NCBI GenBank assembly: GCA_001464965.1
Contig: LNEJ01000048.1
Coordinates: forward strand, 1 to 63,126
Direction: 5' to 3'
DNA: 63,126 nucleotides
Source: Gammaproteobacteria bacterium Ga0074134
GTDB lineage: Bacteria > Pseudomonadota > Gammaproteobacteria > Ga0077554 > Ga007554
The translations under genes and the position numbers were made by a program. The stretch's first letter is position 1. Each line of letters opens with the position of its first letter. The notes beneath the pieces were generated by a model. The model saw only the letters and a list, made by a program, of their open reading frames with translations, did not search any database and was not told the origin of the DNA. Shown here one piece after another: positions 21,201 to 29,514 of the stretch.

Positions 21201-21600
21201 TCTTGCCTGAGCCAGTGCCGCTGGCGACCACCAGCGATTGCGGTGTCTCGTTCGCCAAAATCCGCCACGCTTCTAGTTGATGCTTGTAGGGATGACGGTC
21301 TCTGTTGAAGCGATAATCCTCGGCCAATTCTTTGGGTGGCTGATCCATCGCCTGCACCAGCTCCGCTGTCAATAATTGCCCTGCCAGATGGGACATGGTT
21401 TTCTGATCCTCTTCCCAACCGAACACCGCCTCGAAAGTGGGGTCGGCCAGGAAACTTCCCGTCTCGCCGAAGGGACGAGAAAAAAGCTCAGAGAGATGAC
21501 GATACAACGGCACATGCGCAAACCCCAGCCGACTCAATACCGCTGATCGGGAGCGGTCTGCCAATTGGTATAATAGACTGGCAAAATACTGCTGATCCAT
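15256..21600 (-). CDS. druE: Druantia DruE: giant DEAH-box helicase with DUF1998
   Basis: A 2114-aa superfamily 2 helicase. RecA-like domain 1: Walker A ASGTGSGKTE (126-135), DEAH (261-264), SAT (298-300). A long insertion carries Cys clusters (CRCG...CDDCG near 493-510; CPCCGGG near 610). RecA-like domain 2: TTMEMGIDIGG near 1100 and QRAGRAGRR near 1130. A zinc ribbon CDRC...CSEC is near 1424-1446. The DUF1998 signature with ADCDSACPHCVLDF is near 1690. Residues 1750-2114 form an unassigned tail. Size, DUF1998 and a single large partner fit DruE of Druantia type III anti-phage systems. It starts 10 bases after the druH stop, with AGGA in between, so the two are translationally coupled. DISARM and Dpd helicases also carry DUF1998 but have different partners. 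Confidence 0.87.
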   Translation of the reverse strand: MDQQYFASLLYQLADRSRSAVLSRLGFAHVPLYRHLSELFSRPFGETGSFLADPTFEAVFGWEEDQKTMSHLAGQLLTAELVQAMDQPPKELAEDYRFNRDRHPYKHQLEAWRILANETPQSLVVASGTGSGKTECFMVPILDRLARLQAEKNSRLIGVRALFLYPLNALINSQRERLRAWTHAFDDNIRFCLFNGNTPDKLPTHQKRDYPNEAMDRETLRASPPPILVTNATMLEYMLVRTVDAPILEQSQGKLEWVVLDEAHTYVGSQAAEIALLIRRVLHAFGVQPEQVRFVATSATIGDPNGEAGEKLKRFLADVAGVGLERVHLVAGHRHIPVLPDEDPDRQSSLGKLLTIESEKKPEEATPERYTALSAHPTARAMRHLFIENEKTNREKGGNGMVVRLSDVCKTLYRTETPFTRDQQHEALCWLDLLSATRSADGFSFLPLRAHLFHQTLSGIWACADPNCPEKAGTELQDDKWPFGQIYLEPRQHCRCGSPAYELVACDDCGAPHLLAADRGGRLLQPRGFNAIDEFELEAEPGEEDVDQEEQEPDDEAHQSPERKVLIVNRPLDKTGEQVIQRQSRQYVEADDGGATTTLRLIVQDDGGDGLVCPCCGGGSNGTRRRKLFQEARIGAPFSLGVILPTLLEFAPDGDKPADHPYRGRRLLTFNDSRQGTARVAAKLQQESERNRVRGLVYHLALRDGMKRSDVEAKKLQEEIENFEAQLAHVKKEGRGFFEKELEKKRGQLTALSQPTPIPLDEMARQLANQGQDFERMLHHYRDDVSHESFGGSEGPLALARMFLVREFGRRPKRLNNLESMGLVAVHYPALNRITVPHPGFTLDEWRSLLKIALDFFVRAGGSLDISKSCRHWLGIPFPQTWLVDQDRKEKAREERRWPRAQYVLQKGKKQPNIRSTLVRLLAHVLKANIATPYSEDVVDSALTAAWKALTDESGILQSSAGGRRILPLNQMAFAPITTAWVCPVTRHFLDTTLRGITPYLPFQHAEATMKCQQVKIPLFDDPFGGDADALTHMARSREWLNKQVEIGQLREEGLWPIVNDFAIELSPYFVAAEHSAQQPANRLDRYEKAFKTGDLNLLSCSTTMEMGIDIGGIAMVAMNNVPPHPASYLQRAGRAGRRKEPRSVSLTLCKSNPHDQIVFSKTDWPFTTPLPAPMVALNSAVIVQRHVNSLVLTHFLAAEIAASGQDASKLTCGWFFTASEGLTPAERFSEWCQTFDGQEERLVRGLCQLVRHSLYEGRESAQLVREAGKAMEEVLAIWRPEWEALNRQDEATKGSGESNPAHKAVQYQKERMAGEYLLRELATQGFLPAYGFPTHIAAFDNLTVSQFKRMKREDEKKGREDNHYRRRELASRDSVMALREYAPGAEVVMDGLVYRSAGITLNWKAPASEQEAREVQAIRYAWRCDRCNHNGSSRLMNEALHCSECNAEIKQENRRTFLEPAGFSVDFYDEPDNDVTSQDFIPVEAPWVSANGEWAPLPNPDFGQFRITTRGHLFHQSQGLHDKGYAICLVCGRAVPMSDETTPTKLTPHKKLRGGKNTKGSNEGREECPGSHEQWAIKPGITLGHEGYTDVLEIQLKNESGLWLNDRVTALTLAVALRDSLAELLGVQANELGCDEKEARPEDSRTRCRSILIYDRFAAGYASNASQFMGQIFRIARDRLNCRADCDSACPHCVLDFDQRFAAENLNRHAALKLLTDTWLQSLRLPDELAFFGPSSRVEYGGIVGAVLRVGRKSGDGEVRLFAGGSPDDWDIGPSPLRALAYQLATGNRKVEIVLEKRCYDVLEDMDRQLLASLVDYPRSLIVVSVVKTLPKASDALVLAELREDGKAYRWTTSDVSALAFGMTWGIGQAPLIVGDKLEPLAIGGERIAVQSLRSRSENIGDKEIEVRNELDGPLQGFGKRFWSLIAQSHPAANALLSDSAADIISISYHDRYLFSPLAAALLVNLIMGLRDTVGIARWDNPPINITTTNEPSCGNNRRRNVVWDDWTDMASRNGAICHALDCNSMNAVIRAVDKRKSPHGRTLMMRFSSTHVLTVRLDQGVSYWRANNASRGKFFDFEEPDLFIQGMRIAELVIDVESGAFATHLFAKIRHK

Positions 21601-21610
21601 TCCTGAACTC

Positions 21611-24600
21611 CTAAAGTTGCATTACACCGGCAGAGAGGCAGCGGGCAATGGTCAAATCGAATGCCTCTGTAAACCAGTCCGGGTCGAAAGCTTGATATGT
21701 GCGAAGGATGTGGATGCGTTCGGGATGATTGAACCACTCTCCGGTAACATTGGTGGCAACCTGAATCGCCAAGAGGATCGGCAGGCCGATAACTCCATCC
21801 CTGAAGGTAAGACTCTCCTTCGGGAATAGATGCGCGAACGAGCCGTGTTGGCGAGCGTCATTCACCCAAGCAAACAGGCCGGAATCACTGGGCCAGGTTT
21901 CATCGGCATGGTCGCGGAGGAGTCTTTGCAGTGCGCTCTGTTCTCCGACAAAAAGTCGTTGCTGAAAATGCTTGTCGCTTCCTGGGTCGCGCATCATCCG
22001 AATTTCCCTGCAACCGTCCTGCAGAATCACCGACCTTATAATTCCCAATAAATTTCTCAGCGTCGGTTGGTGTCTGGTTAGCTCTATTACTCGCTCAGTC
22101 AAAAAGTCACCGAGTCGCTGTTGAGCAATCTCCTCACCAAACCAAGAGGCGCATTGCTGTTTCAACTGATCTGCGGCTGCAATCCATTCTTTGATGGATA
22201 CCATTTCCCAAATAAAAGGCTGTTCCAGCGGAAACCGTCGCAGAAACCCATCGGGCAAGTTGTGCAACCGTAACCCAAGGGCCGCCATACCCACTGGCGA
22301 GTGAACCAAGCGCCTCCAAAGATCGAGGGCGGCCAATGGCAAATGGCCGAGGTGCTTGACCAGTCGTTCCAGGTCCGCCCAACTCGGATCACAAAAATCG
22401 GCAGCCATAGCCTCGATCACCTGTGACAACGCCGCCGCGCGTTCATCTCTGTTCTCTATTGCGAGCGCTCGCGTCAGTGGACTGGTCGCAGAGGTTTCCC
22501 CTGGGACTATCCACAATGTCGGCCTGAACGGCAGCGCGGAGTCGGCGCCGGGATAGATGAGCCAGGAGCCCGGCTCGCGACTCTCGGCTGCGAATTCCCA
22601 TGCGCCTGTGGGCACTCCTTCCGAGAGTTTTGCCAAAAGCGCAATGGCATCCTCACCCGGTTGATCCAGACGCAGGGCGAACACGGAAAGCTCGCCCAAA
22701 GCTTCTAGTGAAGTCTGCTTCATTTCCTGTATCTTGAGGCTGACGTTATTGCCATCGCGCTGCATGGGACAGACATAGCGTGACACTCGAATACGCAAAG
22801 TTTCTTTGTGATTAAGTGAGAGCGTTACCTCAACCCAGGCATCCAGGAGTTCATCGGCGGCCAACAGTCGCTCGATGTCGTCAACGTAATCCTGAAGGCG
22901 AATGTCGATGCGCAATGAACCAGCGACGGGGCGTATGCGATGACGCGCTTCATGGGCGTTTTGACGATCCTTGGTGTGTCGTAGACAAAAAAATAGTTCC
23001 ACGGGGACATGATGGCGGCTGATTGTGACAAGGCGAATCCCCGCCAGCCGTTGCGCGGATAGCCAAGCATCAGCGGGAAGCTCAGCTCCGTTACAATCGA
23101 AGGCACGAGCGCCTTCGGAAGGGAATGGCAGTCGAATCCGCGCGGGAGTTACATTTCCGTCCCAAACCACCTCGATCTCGATCCACTCAGGAGGAGTCGC
23201 ATCATGTGATGAACAGATTAACGCCATGGAATCACCGTCACGGTTCGTCCGCATATCTATACCGGAGTTTTCCAGCAAGTGCGCGCCCGCTGCTTTCCAG
23301 TGTCGCAAATAGATAGTTCCGCGACTCAGATTCTCGGGCTCAAGATCAACGGTTGCTTCTTTGGGAAGCAATACCATGCGGGCGCGATGCCGCAATTCCT
23401 GGCGCTCTGTATAAGTGACCTCTACTGGCCCGGCAGCAACGTCTTTTGGCACCCGGCTCAGAGAGTGTTCAGAAACGGGGAATTGACTTGTCTCGCTGCG
23501 AATCATCCGAAGGGCTGGTCTTCCTCGAAAAGCCAGAGCCGGGCGCAGGAATTCTGCCCACACTCGATCTCCAGACCACTGGAAACTCTCTTCAGATGCG
23601 TTTGCCTGACCAGTTCGAATCGTCCAGCGATGTCCTAGAGTATCTGTAATGATGACCTCGCCTTTGACTTCATAAACTTCGCGATCTGGCTCTTCGATAA
23701 ATGCCTTGAGAAGACAAGGAGTCTCTGTCCCCATTACCATCTTCCAACCATTGGGTATCGCGACTAGCGCTTCAACCGTTTGCACGCTGCCGCCACCTTG
23801 GCGAATTAATCGAGGCGAATTCTCTTGGGTCTGTTCGAATATCCACGGCAAATCCCGGTCAAGAGGCTCTCCACTACTCAAGGCCGCCGACCAAGATCTG
23901 CCATCTGTTGCGCGAAGAGTGAGTCTGTATTCCTCCATGGCCACCTGACCTGTGAACTGACACGGACGGCGGTCCAGGCGATAACAGTCATGCCCAGCCA
24001 GTCGTCGGGCATTGATTGATAGACGGTGATCTGAGACCTCGATGACGAACTCAACGGTACGCGGAATGTCGTTAGAGTCGGCAATGCCAAAGAGTGTACA
24101 AATAGCTTGACTGGCTAACGTCTCCGGCAGTGCGATGCTCGAACAGAGTCTCCAGATTTCATCGCCCTGTGATTCCAGTGAGCGCTCTACTTTGAGCGAA
24201 CAACCTGAGGGCTTTCCTGAATCGTCTGCCACATCGCGAATCAACTGCTCGATAAGTCCCTGGACTTCACTGTCTTCCACTGGGAGAGGGAATCGCTCAC
24301 GCCAGGAAGGTATTCGTTGATCAAGCTGAGCGATGGCATTCGTGCTTTTCGTGAGATTGGCATCCTTTCTGAGACTGAGCACCGTTGTAATGACATCGGT
24401 CAGGAGGATGTATATCTCTTCTCTCTGGTAACTCTTGGGCAGTTCGTCCTTGAGGCTCTCTATCCAGCCACGAATCTCTCTGAATCCCGCTGTACTTCCT
24501 CGCGCAAGCCCGAGCACACGCCGCAGGACTCGACCGATATTGCCTCTGGCGATAGCAAGGAGCTGCATCGGCAAACCACCCTGGACAGCCACCGAACCGA

Positions 24601-25009
24601 GGTAACGCAGGCCACTGGTTTCTGACAGATTCAGTTTCCACTCCCGTAAACCACGCTCGATGCATTCTCCCCGTTGAGTGGCCGCCCAACTCTCTGCTTG
24701 CGCGCCAATATCCCTCTGGATTGGCTCCCAAGACCATTTCGAACCATCGTATCGGCGACGCCACCATTCGGAAGCGTAAAGAACGAAGAGAGCGCAAAAG
24801 AGAGGGTTTGAGTTGACGATCAACCCCAGGGTTCCAGAATTCGGGTAACCATCGAGTTTGCTGCGCAACGTTGTTTGAAGTGTTGCGTACTGCTCTTCTG
24901 TCAACCGATAGGCATAGAGTGGACGCCCATCAGGAACGAGGAGGCTGTGGCAATCCAGGAGGTGACGCATCCATTGCGACAGCAACGACTCACCCGCATT
25001 GAATGTCAT
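21611..25009 (-). CDS. druH: Druantia type III protein DruH
   Basis: A 1132-aa protein immediately upstream of druE. I see no catalytic motif, membrane segment or signal peptide. The N-terminal 200 residues are helical and basic (QLLAIARGNIGRVLRRVLGLARG), the middle is rich in beta-type segments, and the C-terminal 300 are again helical. Similar proteins are annotated as the STY4851/ECs_5259 family beside giant helicases, and type III Druantia is defined as DruH plus DruE. The assignment therefore rests on size, order and partner. AAAGGGG lies six bases before the ATG. Biochemical function is unknown; a nucleic-acid-binding or sensor role is only inference. Confidence 0.8.
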   Translation of the reverse strand: MTFNAGESLLSQWMRHLLDCHSLLVPDGRPLYAYRLTEEQYATLQTTLRSKLDGYPNSGTLGLIVNSNPLFCALFVLYASEWWRRRYDGSKWSWEPIQRDIGAQAESWAATQRGECIERGLREWKLNLSETSGLRYLGSVAVQGGLPMQLLAIARGNIGRVLRRVLGLARGSTAGFREIRGWIESLKDELPKSYQREEIYILLTDVITTVLSLRKDANLTKSTNAIAQLDQRIPSWRERFPLPVEDSEVQGLIEQLIRDVADDSGKPSGCSLKVERSLESQGDEIWRLCSSIALPETLASQAICTLFGIADSNDIPRTVEFVIEVSDHRLSINARRLAGHDCYRLDRRPCQFTGQVAMEEYRLTLRATDGRSWSAALSSGEPLDRDLPWIFEQTQENSPRLIRQGGGSVQTVEALVAIPNGWKMVMGTETPCLLKAFIEEPDREVYEVKGEVIITDTLGHRWTIRTGQANASEESFQWSGDRVWAEFLRPALAFRGRPALRMIRSETSQFPVSEHSLSRVPKDVAAGPVEVTYTERQELRHRARMVLLPKEATVDLEPENLSRGTIYLRHWKAAGAHLLENSGIDMRTNRDGDSMALICSSHDATPPEWIEIEVVWDGNVTPARIRLPFPSEGARAFDCNGAELPADAWLSAQRLAGIRLVTISRHHVPVELFFCLRHTKDRQNAHEARHRIRPVAGSLRIDIRLQDYVDDIERLLAADELLDAWVEVTLSLNHKETLRIRVSRYVCPMQRDGNNVSLKIQEMKQTSLEALGELSVFALRLDQPGEDAIALLAKLSEGVPTGAWEFAAESREPGSWLIYPGADSALPFRPTLWIVPGETSATSPLTRALAIENRDERAAALSQVIEAMAADFCDPSWADLERLVKHLGHLPLAALDLWRRLVHSPVGMAALGLRLHNLPDGFLRRFPLEQPFIWEMVSIKEWIAAADQLKQQCASWFGEEIAQQRLGDFLTERVIELTRHQPTLRNLLGIIRSVILQDGCREIRMMRDPGSDKHFQQRLFVGEQSALQRLLRDHADETWPSDSGLFAWVNDARQHGSFAHLFPKESLTFRDGVIGLPILLAIQVATNVTGEWFNHPERIHILRTYQAFDPDWFTEAFDLTIARCLSAGVMQL

Positions 25010-25206
25010 GCAAACCCCTTTAACCTCTTGTCTACACTTATCAACAACCCCAATCAGTCTACAGAGACCCCATACGAGATCGAAGTGACAAGGGTTCCAA
25101 ATTGTCCGTTTATTAACCTAAATCCGGCGATTACCCCGCCGAAAGGAAAAAGCGCATAACGCGCGGTTTATTCTAAATAACTGGATGACCTATTTACGAG
25201 TAACTG
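25010..25206. other. 197-bp gap between ptsI and druH
   Basis: On the minus strand this contains the end of the PTS unit (weak terminator, separate entry) and the druH leader. I could not identify a convincing sigma-70 promoter for druH. It is AT-richer than its surroundings. It forms the right boundary of the defence island. Confidence 0.45.
25147..25164 (-). terminator. weak intrinsic terminator after ptsI
   Basis: On the minus strand GCGCG-TTA-TGCGC (one G-U pair) is followed by TTTTT. The stem is only five pairs. It would separate the PTS operon from druH. Confidence 0.4.
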
Positions 25207-26952
25207 CTACATTTCGATAGCGTTGATTTTTCCGATCAGCATGCGAATTTCCTCGGCATCGCTGCATTTCAGCACCTTGCGTGCCATTTTGGTTAATTCC
25301 GTCAAGCGGCTGGAGTGGATGATGCTCTTTATTTCCAGCAGCATGGAAGGATGCATGCTGAACTCGTTCAATCCCATGCCAAGTAGCAAGCGGGTGTAGC
25401 GCACGTCACCCGCCATCTCGCCGCACATCGCCACTGGGATGCCGATGTCGCGTCCGGCACGGAGGGTCATGTCGATCAAGCGCAGCACGGCGGGGTGGAG
25501 CGGGTCATAGATATAATTAACCGCCTCGTTGGTCCGGTCGGTGGCAAGGGTGTACTGAATCAGATCATTGGTGCCGATGGAGAGAAAGTCCAGGTGGCGG
25601 GCCAGGCTTTCGGCGATGAGAGCGGCGGCAGGCACCTCGATCATAGCGCCCACGCGCATGTTTTCATTGTATTTGAGGCCTTGCCCTTTCAGTTCATTTT
25701 TCACATCTTGCACAAGCTGTAATACCTGGAGCAGCTCCGGCAGGCTCGATAGCATGGGGATCATCATGCGCACCCGCCCATACGCTGAGGCGCGCAGGAT
25801 GGCGCGCAGTTGCGGGCGGAACAGGGACGGTTCTTTCAGGCACAGGCGTATCGCCCGCAGTCCCAGCGCGGAATGCGTGGTGGATGGGGCTATTTGTTGT
25901 CTGCCGCCCGGCATCTTGTCGGCACCAAGATCAAGGGTGCGGATGGTAACGGGCGCCCCTCGCGCGGCCCGCGCGATGCTCACATAAGCGCGGAGCTGCT
26001 CTTCTTCGTCAGGGATGTTCGGCCGGTTCATAAAAAGAAATTCGGTGCGGTATAAGCCTACGCCTGCCGCCGCCGTGCGCTTGATAGCCTGGGTATCCTC
26101 GGGTAACTCAACATTGGCGCGCAATGTAATCGACCAGCCGTCACGCGTTACCGCAGGCTGTTTTTTGAATCTGGAAAGTGCCGCAAGGTGACGTTTATCT
26201 TCCCGCTGTTTGCTGCGGAAATAACGCATTGATTTCGCATCGGAGTCCACCAGTACAGTCCCTTGCTGGCCATCCATGATCAGTCGAGAGCCGGGGGGTA
26301 TATTGCGCCGCGCGTGTGCGACTCCAATGATGGCGGGGATGCCCAGGCTACGGGCCAGGATGGTGGTGTGGGAGGTGGGGCCGCCTGCTTCGGTAATAAA
26401 TGCGGCAACGCCCTGATGCTGCATCAAGAGCAGATCCGCCGGGGAGATATCCCCGGTAACAATGATGACGCCCTTTAACCGGTCATCGGAAAATTCCAGA
26501 GGATGGGCGGGCTGGTTAAGCAGAATGCGTTGAATACGGTTGACGACATGATCCACGTCATCCTTGCGTGTGCGCAGGTAGGGGTCATCCATGGCTTCGA
26601 ATACGCTTACCAGGATGTCGCGCTGCTGCTTGAGCGCCCACTCGGCATTGCACCGCTGGGTTTTAATCAGTTTCACTGGCGCATCCGTCAATGCGCTATC
26701 TTCGAGCATCAACACATGGGTTTCAATAAAGGCGGCAATGTCCGCCGGGGTGCCGCGCGGAATCTGCTTGCGTATCGCGCTGAGCTGTTGCCTGGCGGTG
26801 TCCAGTGCGGCCTTGAAGCGCGTTACCTCGTCAGCGACGAGATGTTCCGGCAGGGCATATTCGATGATTTCGGGTGCTTCAGGCTGTAACAGATAGGCAT
26901 TGCCTATCGCAATACCTCTGGATACCCCCACCCCTGTCAGCGTCAATCCCAT
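25207..26952 (-). CDS. ptsI: phosphoenolpyruvate-protein phosphotransferase (enzyme I)
   Basis: A 581-aa enzyme I that moves phosphate from PEP to HPr. The N-terminal His domain has GGPTSHTTILARSLGIPAIIG (phospho-His). The PEP-binding barrel shows LYRTEFLFMNR, GAMIEVPAAAL, GTNDLIQYTLATDR and CGEMAGD (catalytic Cys). No GAF domain is present, so it is PtsI-type rather than PtsP. The start is taken at 26952 (MGLTLTGVGVSRG); an ATG at 26964 is also in frame. It is the last gene of the regulatory PTS run. No sugar EIIBC is near. Confidence 0.94.
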   Translation of the reverse strand: MGLTLTGVGVSRGIAIGNAYLLQPEAPEIIEYALPEHLVADEVTRFKAALDTARQQLSAIRKQIPRGTPADIAAFIETHVLMLEDSALTDAPVKLIKTQRCNAEWALKQQRDILVSVFEAMDDPYLRTRKDDVDHVVNRIQRILLNQPAHPLEFSDDRLKGVIIVTGDISPADLLLMQHQGVAAFITEAGGPTSHTTILARSLGIPAIIGVAHARRNIPPGSRLIMDGQQGTVLVDSDAKSMRYFRSKQREDKRHLAALSRFKKQPAVTRDGWSITLRANVELPEDTQAIKRTAAAGVGLYRTEFLFMNRPNIPDEEEQLRAYVSIARAARGAPVTIRTLDLGADKMPGGRQQIAPSTTHSALGLRAIRLCLKEPSLFRPQLRAILRASAYGRVRMMIPMLSSLPELLQVLQLVQDVKNELKGQGLKYNENMRVGAMIEVPAAALIAESLARHLDFLSIGTNDLIQYTLATDRTNEAVNYIYDPLHPAVLRLIDMTLRAGRDIGIPVAMCGEMAGDVRYTRLLLGMGLNEFSMHPSMLLEIKSIIHSSRLTELTKMARKVLKCSDAEEIRMLIGKINAIEM

Positions 26953-27001
26953 GATCGCAAGCATACCCAGTTAAAATTTGAAACCGCGCCTATCCGGACG
27001 A

Positions 27002-27271
27002 TTACTCCTCTTCCCCAAAGCGCATTTTGATCAAATCATCAAGCAGGCGGATGGCGTCTTCCTCGTCCGCTCCATCGGCCATGATTTCCAGGGAAGTGCC
27101 GCGCCCCGCGGCCAGCATCATTACCCCCATGATACTTTTGCCGTTCACTTCGCGGCTGCCCCGCGCCACGCGGATATCGCTCTCGAACCCCGACGCCAGG
27201 GTGACGAACTTCGAGGCGGCGCGCGCATGCAGCCCCAGTTTGTTGATGATCTCGACTTCCTTGCGTAGCAT
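27002..27271 (-). CDS. ptsH: HPr-family phosphocarrier protein
   Basis: An 89-aa HPr. The active-site His15 is in KLGLHARAA and the regulatory Ser46 is in NGKSIMGVM. It accepts phosphate from enzyme I and passes it to EIIA proteins. Ser46 would be the target of HprK, encoded four genes upstream in the same cluster. The gap to the preceding EIIA gene is 5 bases. It could equally be called Npr (ptsO), given the neighbouring rpoN-ptsN. Confidence 0.93.
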   Translation of the reverse strand: MLRKEVEIINKLGLHARAASKFVTLASGFESDIRVARGSREVNGKSIMGVMMLAAGRGTSLEIMADGADEEDAIRLLDDLIKMRFGEEE

Positions 27272-27276
27272 GGGCG

Positions 27277-27675
27277 TTAAGTATCCGAACCAGGGGTGCT
27301 CAGCAAAATACCATCCCTTCCCCCGCTTAACGCCTTGTTGACCAGCTCATCGAGGCTCAGACGAGGATAGTTGAGCACGCGCACCAGCATGGGCAGATTG
27401 ACGCCGGCGATAACCCGAACCTGATTATCGTCGGTCAACTGCGCGGCAATGTTGCTTGGTGTTGAACCATAGATATCCGTTAGCACCAGCACGCCGGTAC
27501 CTTGATTGAGCCGCGCTACGTGATGCCGCGCCTCGTTTAGAACATCGTCGGGATCGTTCTCTGGTGCCACTGACAAGGCTACCGTCATGACGGGGCACAT
27601 GCCGAGCATCCCTGTGGCCGTTTTCAATAATTCGTCACCGATATGGTAATGCGTGATGAGCAATAATCCGATCAT
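27277..27675 (-). CDS. PTS mannose/fructose-family EIIA component
   Basis: A 132-aa EIIA-Man domain protein. The N-terminus MIGLLLITHYHIGDELLKTATGMLG carries the phospho-acceptor His9 in the THxH context. VLVLTDIYGSTPSNIAAQL matches the family. It stands alone, without IIB, IIC or IID, so it is likely regulatory. Its start overlaps the rapZ stop by one base. A similar ptsI-ptsH-EIIA run near rapZ and hprK is common in beta- and deep gammaproteobacteria. Confidence 0.92.
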   Translation of the reverse strand: MIGLLLITHYHIGDELLKTATGMLGMCPVMTVALSVAPENDPDDVLNEARHHVARLNQGTGVLVLTDIYGSTPSNIAAQLTDDNQVRVIAGVNLPMLVRVLNYPRLSLDELVNKALSGGRDGILLSTPGSDT

Positions 27676-28526
27676 TATGTCAGCTCCCTGTGGCGGGTCA
27701 GTACATTATCACGCGCGAGAAGAAAATATTCCGCCAGCCGCTCAACCAGGTAAACGGAACGGTGTTGGCCGCCGGTGCAGCCGACCGCCACGGTGATATA
27801 GCTGCGATTTTCCGCCTCGAAACGGGGTATCCAGGTTTCCAGGAATACTTTCATATCCTCCAGCATTTGCGTAACCAGGGGCTGATTTTCCAGAAAGGCC
27901 ACGACTCCCGCGTCCAGGCCCGTCAACGAGCGCAAATGTGCCTCCCAGTGGGGATTGGGCAGGCAGCGCACATCGAATACAAAATCGGCATCCACCGGCA
28001 GGCCGTGTTTATAGCCGAACGACACAAACAGCAACGACAAGGCGGTACGATTTGCGACGCGCGCCTGAATCATGCTGCGTAACTGATGGACATTGGTGCG
28101 GCCGGTATCGATGTGCCAATCGGCACGGGCGGCGATGGGCTCAAGCAGCTTGCGTTCGGCACGGATCGCTTCCGCGAGCGATACGTCACCGCTGGTCAAC
28201 GGGTGTTTGCGGCGCGTTTCGCTGAAGCGTTTGAGCAGGGTGGCGTCATCGGCATCGAGAAAAAATATCTCGCATGCCAGCCCCTGCGCCTCGATATCTT
28301 TCAATATCTCCGGAAAGTGCAAAAAATCCGCGGAAAGGTTGCGCGCGTCGATGCCGACGGCGGCGTCTTTGGGAAGACGTCCGGCTGCGCTCTTCATTTG
28401 TGCCGCAAAGGCTGGCAACAACCCTACGGGAAGGTTGTCGATACAGTAGTAGTCCAGGTCCTCCAAGGCATGCAGTGCGATGCTCTTGCCGGAACCGGAC
28501 AGACCGCTGACGATCAATAGCTTCAT
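27675..28526 (-). CDS. rapZ: RNase adapter protein RapZ
   Basis: A 283-aa nucleotide-binding adapter. Walker A GLSGSGKS is at residues 8-15, and DARN lies near residue 61. The C-terminal domain contains GCTGGQHRSVYLVERLA. RapZ controls glmS through sRNA decay in enterobacteria; here only the family is certain. The start overlaps the hprK stop (ATGA). Conserved position next to PTS-Ntr genes. Confidence 0.95.
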   Translation of the reverse strand: MKLLIVSGLSGSGKSIALHALEDLDYYCIDNLPVGLLPAFAAQMKSAAGRLPKDAAVGIDARNLSADFLHFPEILKDIEAQGLACEIFFLDADDATLLKRFSETRRKHPLTSGDVSLAEAIRAERKLLEPIAARADWHIDTGRTNVHQLRSMIQARVANRTALSLLFVSFGYKHGLPVDADFVFDVRCLPNPHWEAHLRSLTGLDAGVVAFLENQPLVTQMLEDMKVFLETWIPRFEAENRSYITVAVGCTGGQHRSVYLVERLAEYFLLARDNVLTRHRELT

Positions 28527-29509
28527 GCTGATTGCTGCGCCATGATGTGCCGTTGCTGCTCCATAAAGGCCTTGCTGGCATGATATCCGCCGAGCGACAG
28601 GATGTGGTTGCGCACCGCACCCTCCACAAGTACGGCAAGATTGCGCCCCGGCGCCACTGGCAACAGGATTTGCGGGATCTCGACCTCCAGCACGGTGCGG
28701 ATGCTGTGTTCACCGCGCAGGCGATCCATTTTATAGACCTCTTCGTCTGTCATACGCCGCAAATGAACGATCAGCCGCAAGCGTTCACTTTGTTTTATTG
28801 CGCTGTCGCCGAACATGGCGCGGATGTCGAGCACTCCCAGCCCGCGCACCTCGAGGAAATCGCGCAGCAACTCGGGGCACGTGCCGTCCAGCGTGTCGGG
28901 GGCGATATGCGAGAACTCAGGCGCATCATCGGCGATCAGGCAGTGGCCACGGCTCACCAGCTCCAGCGCCAGCTCGCTTTTGCCCACACCGCTATCGCCG
29001 GTAAGCAGCACGCCAATCCCCAGCACATCCATAAAAACGCCGTGCAGGGTGGTTTTGTCGGCCAGGAAGTTGACCAGATAGTAATGCAGGTGATCGACTA
29101 TTTTGTTACTCGACTGGCGCGATGCAAACAGCGGCGTGGCGGTGCGCTCGGCATATTGTTTGAGTTCCGGTTCGGCCGGCTGTCCGTCGGCGATAATGAC
29201 GGCGGCAGGGGCATAATCGAACAGGTGCTTGATGGCGTCATCGTGTGAATTCTTTCCCAGTCCCCGCAAGTAATCGCATTCCGAGTGCCCCAGCACCTGG
29301 ATGCGGTTGGGATGAATAAGATTAAGATGCCCTACCACGGCTGGGCTGGATGAAGAGCCCCAGGAACTGTCCGGGGAATGACCGGCGGCATAATGCCGCT
29401 TTTCCAGCTCTACGGCACGCCCCTCCCCCGCATGGCCCGCCAGCCATTCCAGCACGAGCTTTTCGTGATGGACTTCAAACAGGGCTCCGGCGGTAAGGGG
29501 GGTAGGCAT
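28523..29509 (-). CDS. hprK: HPr(Ser) kinase/phosphorylase
   Basis: About 328 aa from the ATG at 29509. The frame is open to 29575, but that would overlap ptsN, whereas 29509 follows the ptsN stop by 5 bases and gives the family length. Walker A is GVLLTGDSGVGKSELALELV; the HPrK signature LEVRGLGVLDIRAMFG is present, and ILLPVAPGRNLAVLVE is near the C-terminus. It phosphorylates and dephosphorylates Ser46 of HPr. Its presence with an incomplete PTS indicates a signalling rather than transport role. Confidence 0.94.
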   Translation of the reverse strand: MPTPLTAGALFEVHHEKLVLEWLAGHAGEGRAVELEKRHYAAGHSPDSSWGSSSSPAVVGHLNLIHPNRIQVLGHSECDYLRGLGKNSHDDAIKHLFDYAPAAVIIADGQPAEPELKQYAERTATPLFASRQSSNKIVDHLHYYLVNFLADKTTLHGVFMDVLGIGVLLTGDSGVGKSELALELVSRGHCLIADDAPEFSHIAPDTLDGTCPELLRDFLEVRGLGVLDIRAMFGDSAIKQSERLRLIVHLRRMTDEEVYKMDRLRGEHSIRTVLEVEIPQILLPVAPGRNLAVLVEGAVRNHILSLGGYHASKAFMEQQRHIMAQQSA

Positions 29510-29514
29510 AAGGA

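Noticed and set aside
15256-25009. DISARM or Dpd system
   Set aside because: These also contain DUF1998 helicases, but no DrmC phospholipase D, methyltransferase or DpdA-like gene is adjacent. The two-gene layout fits Druantia III better.
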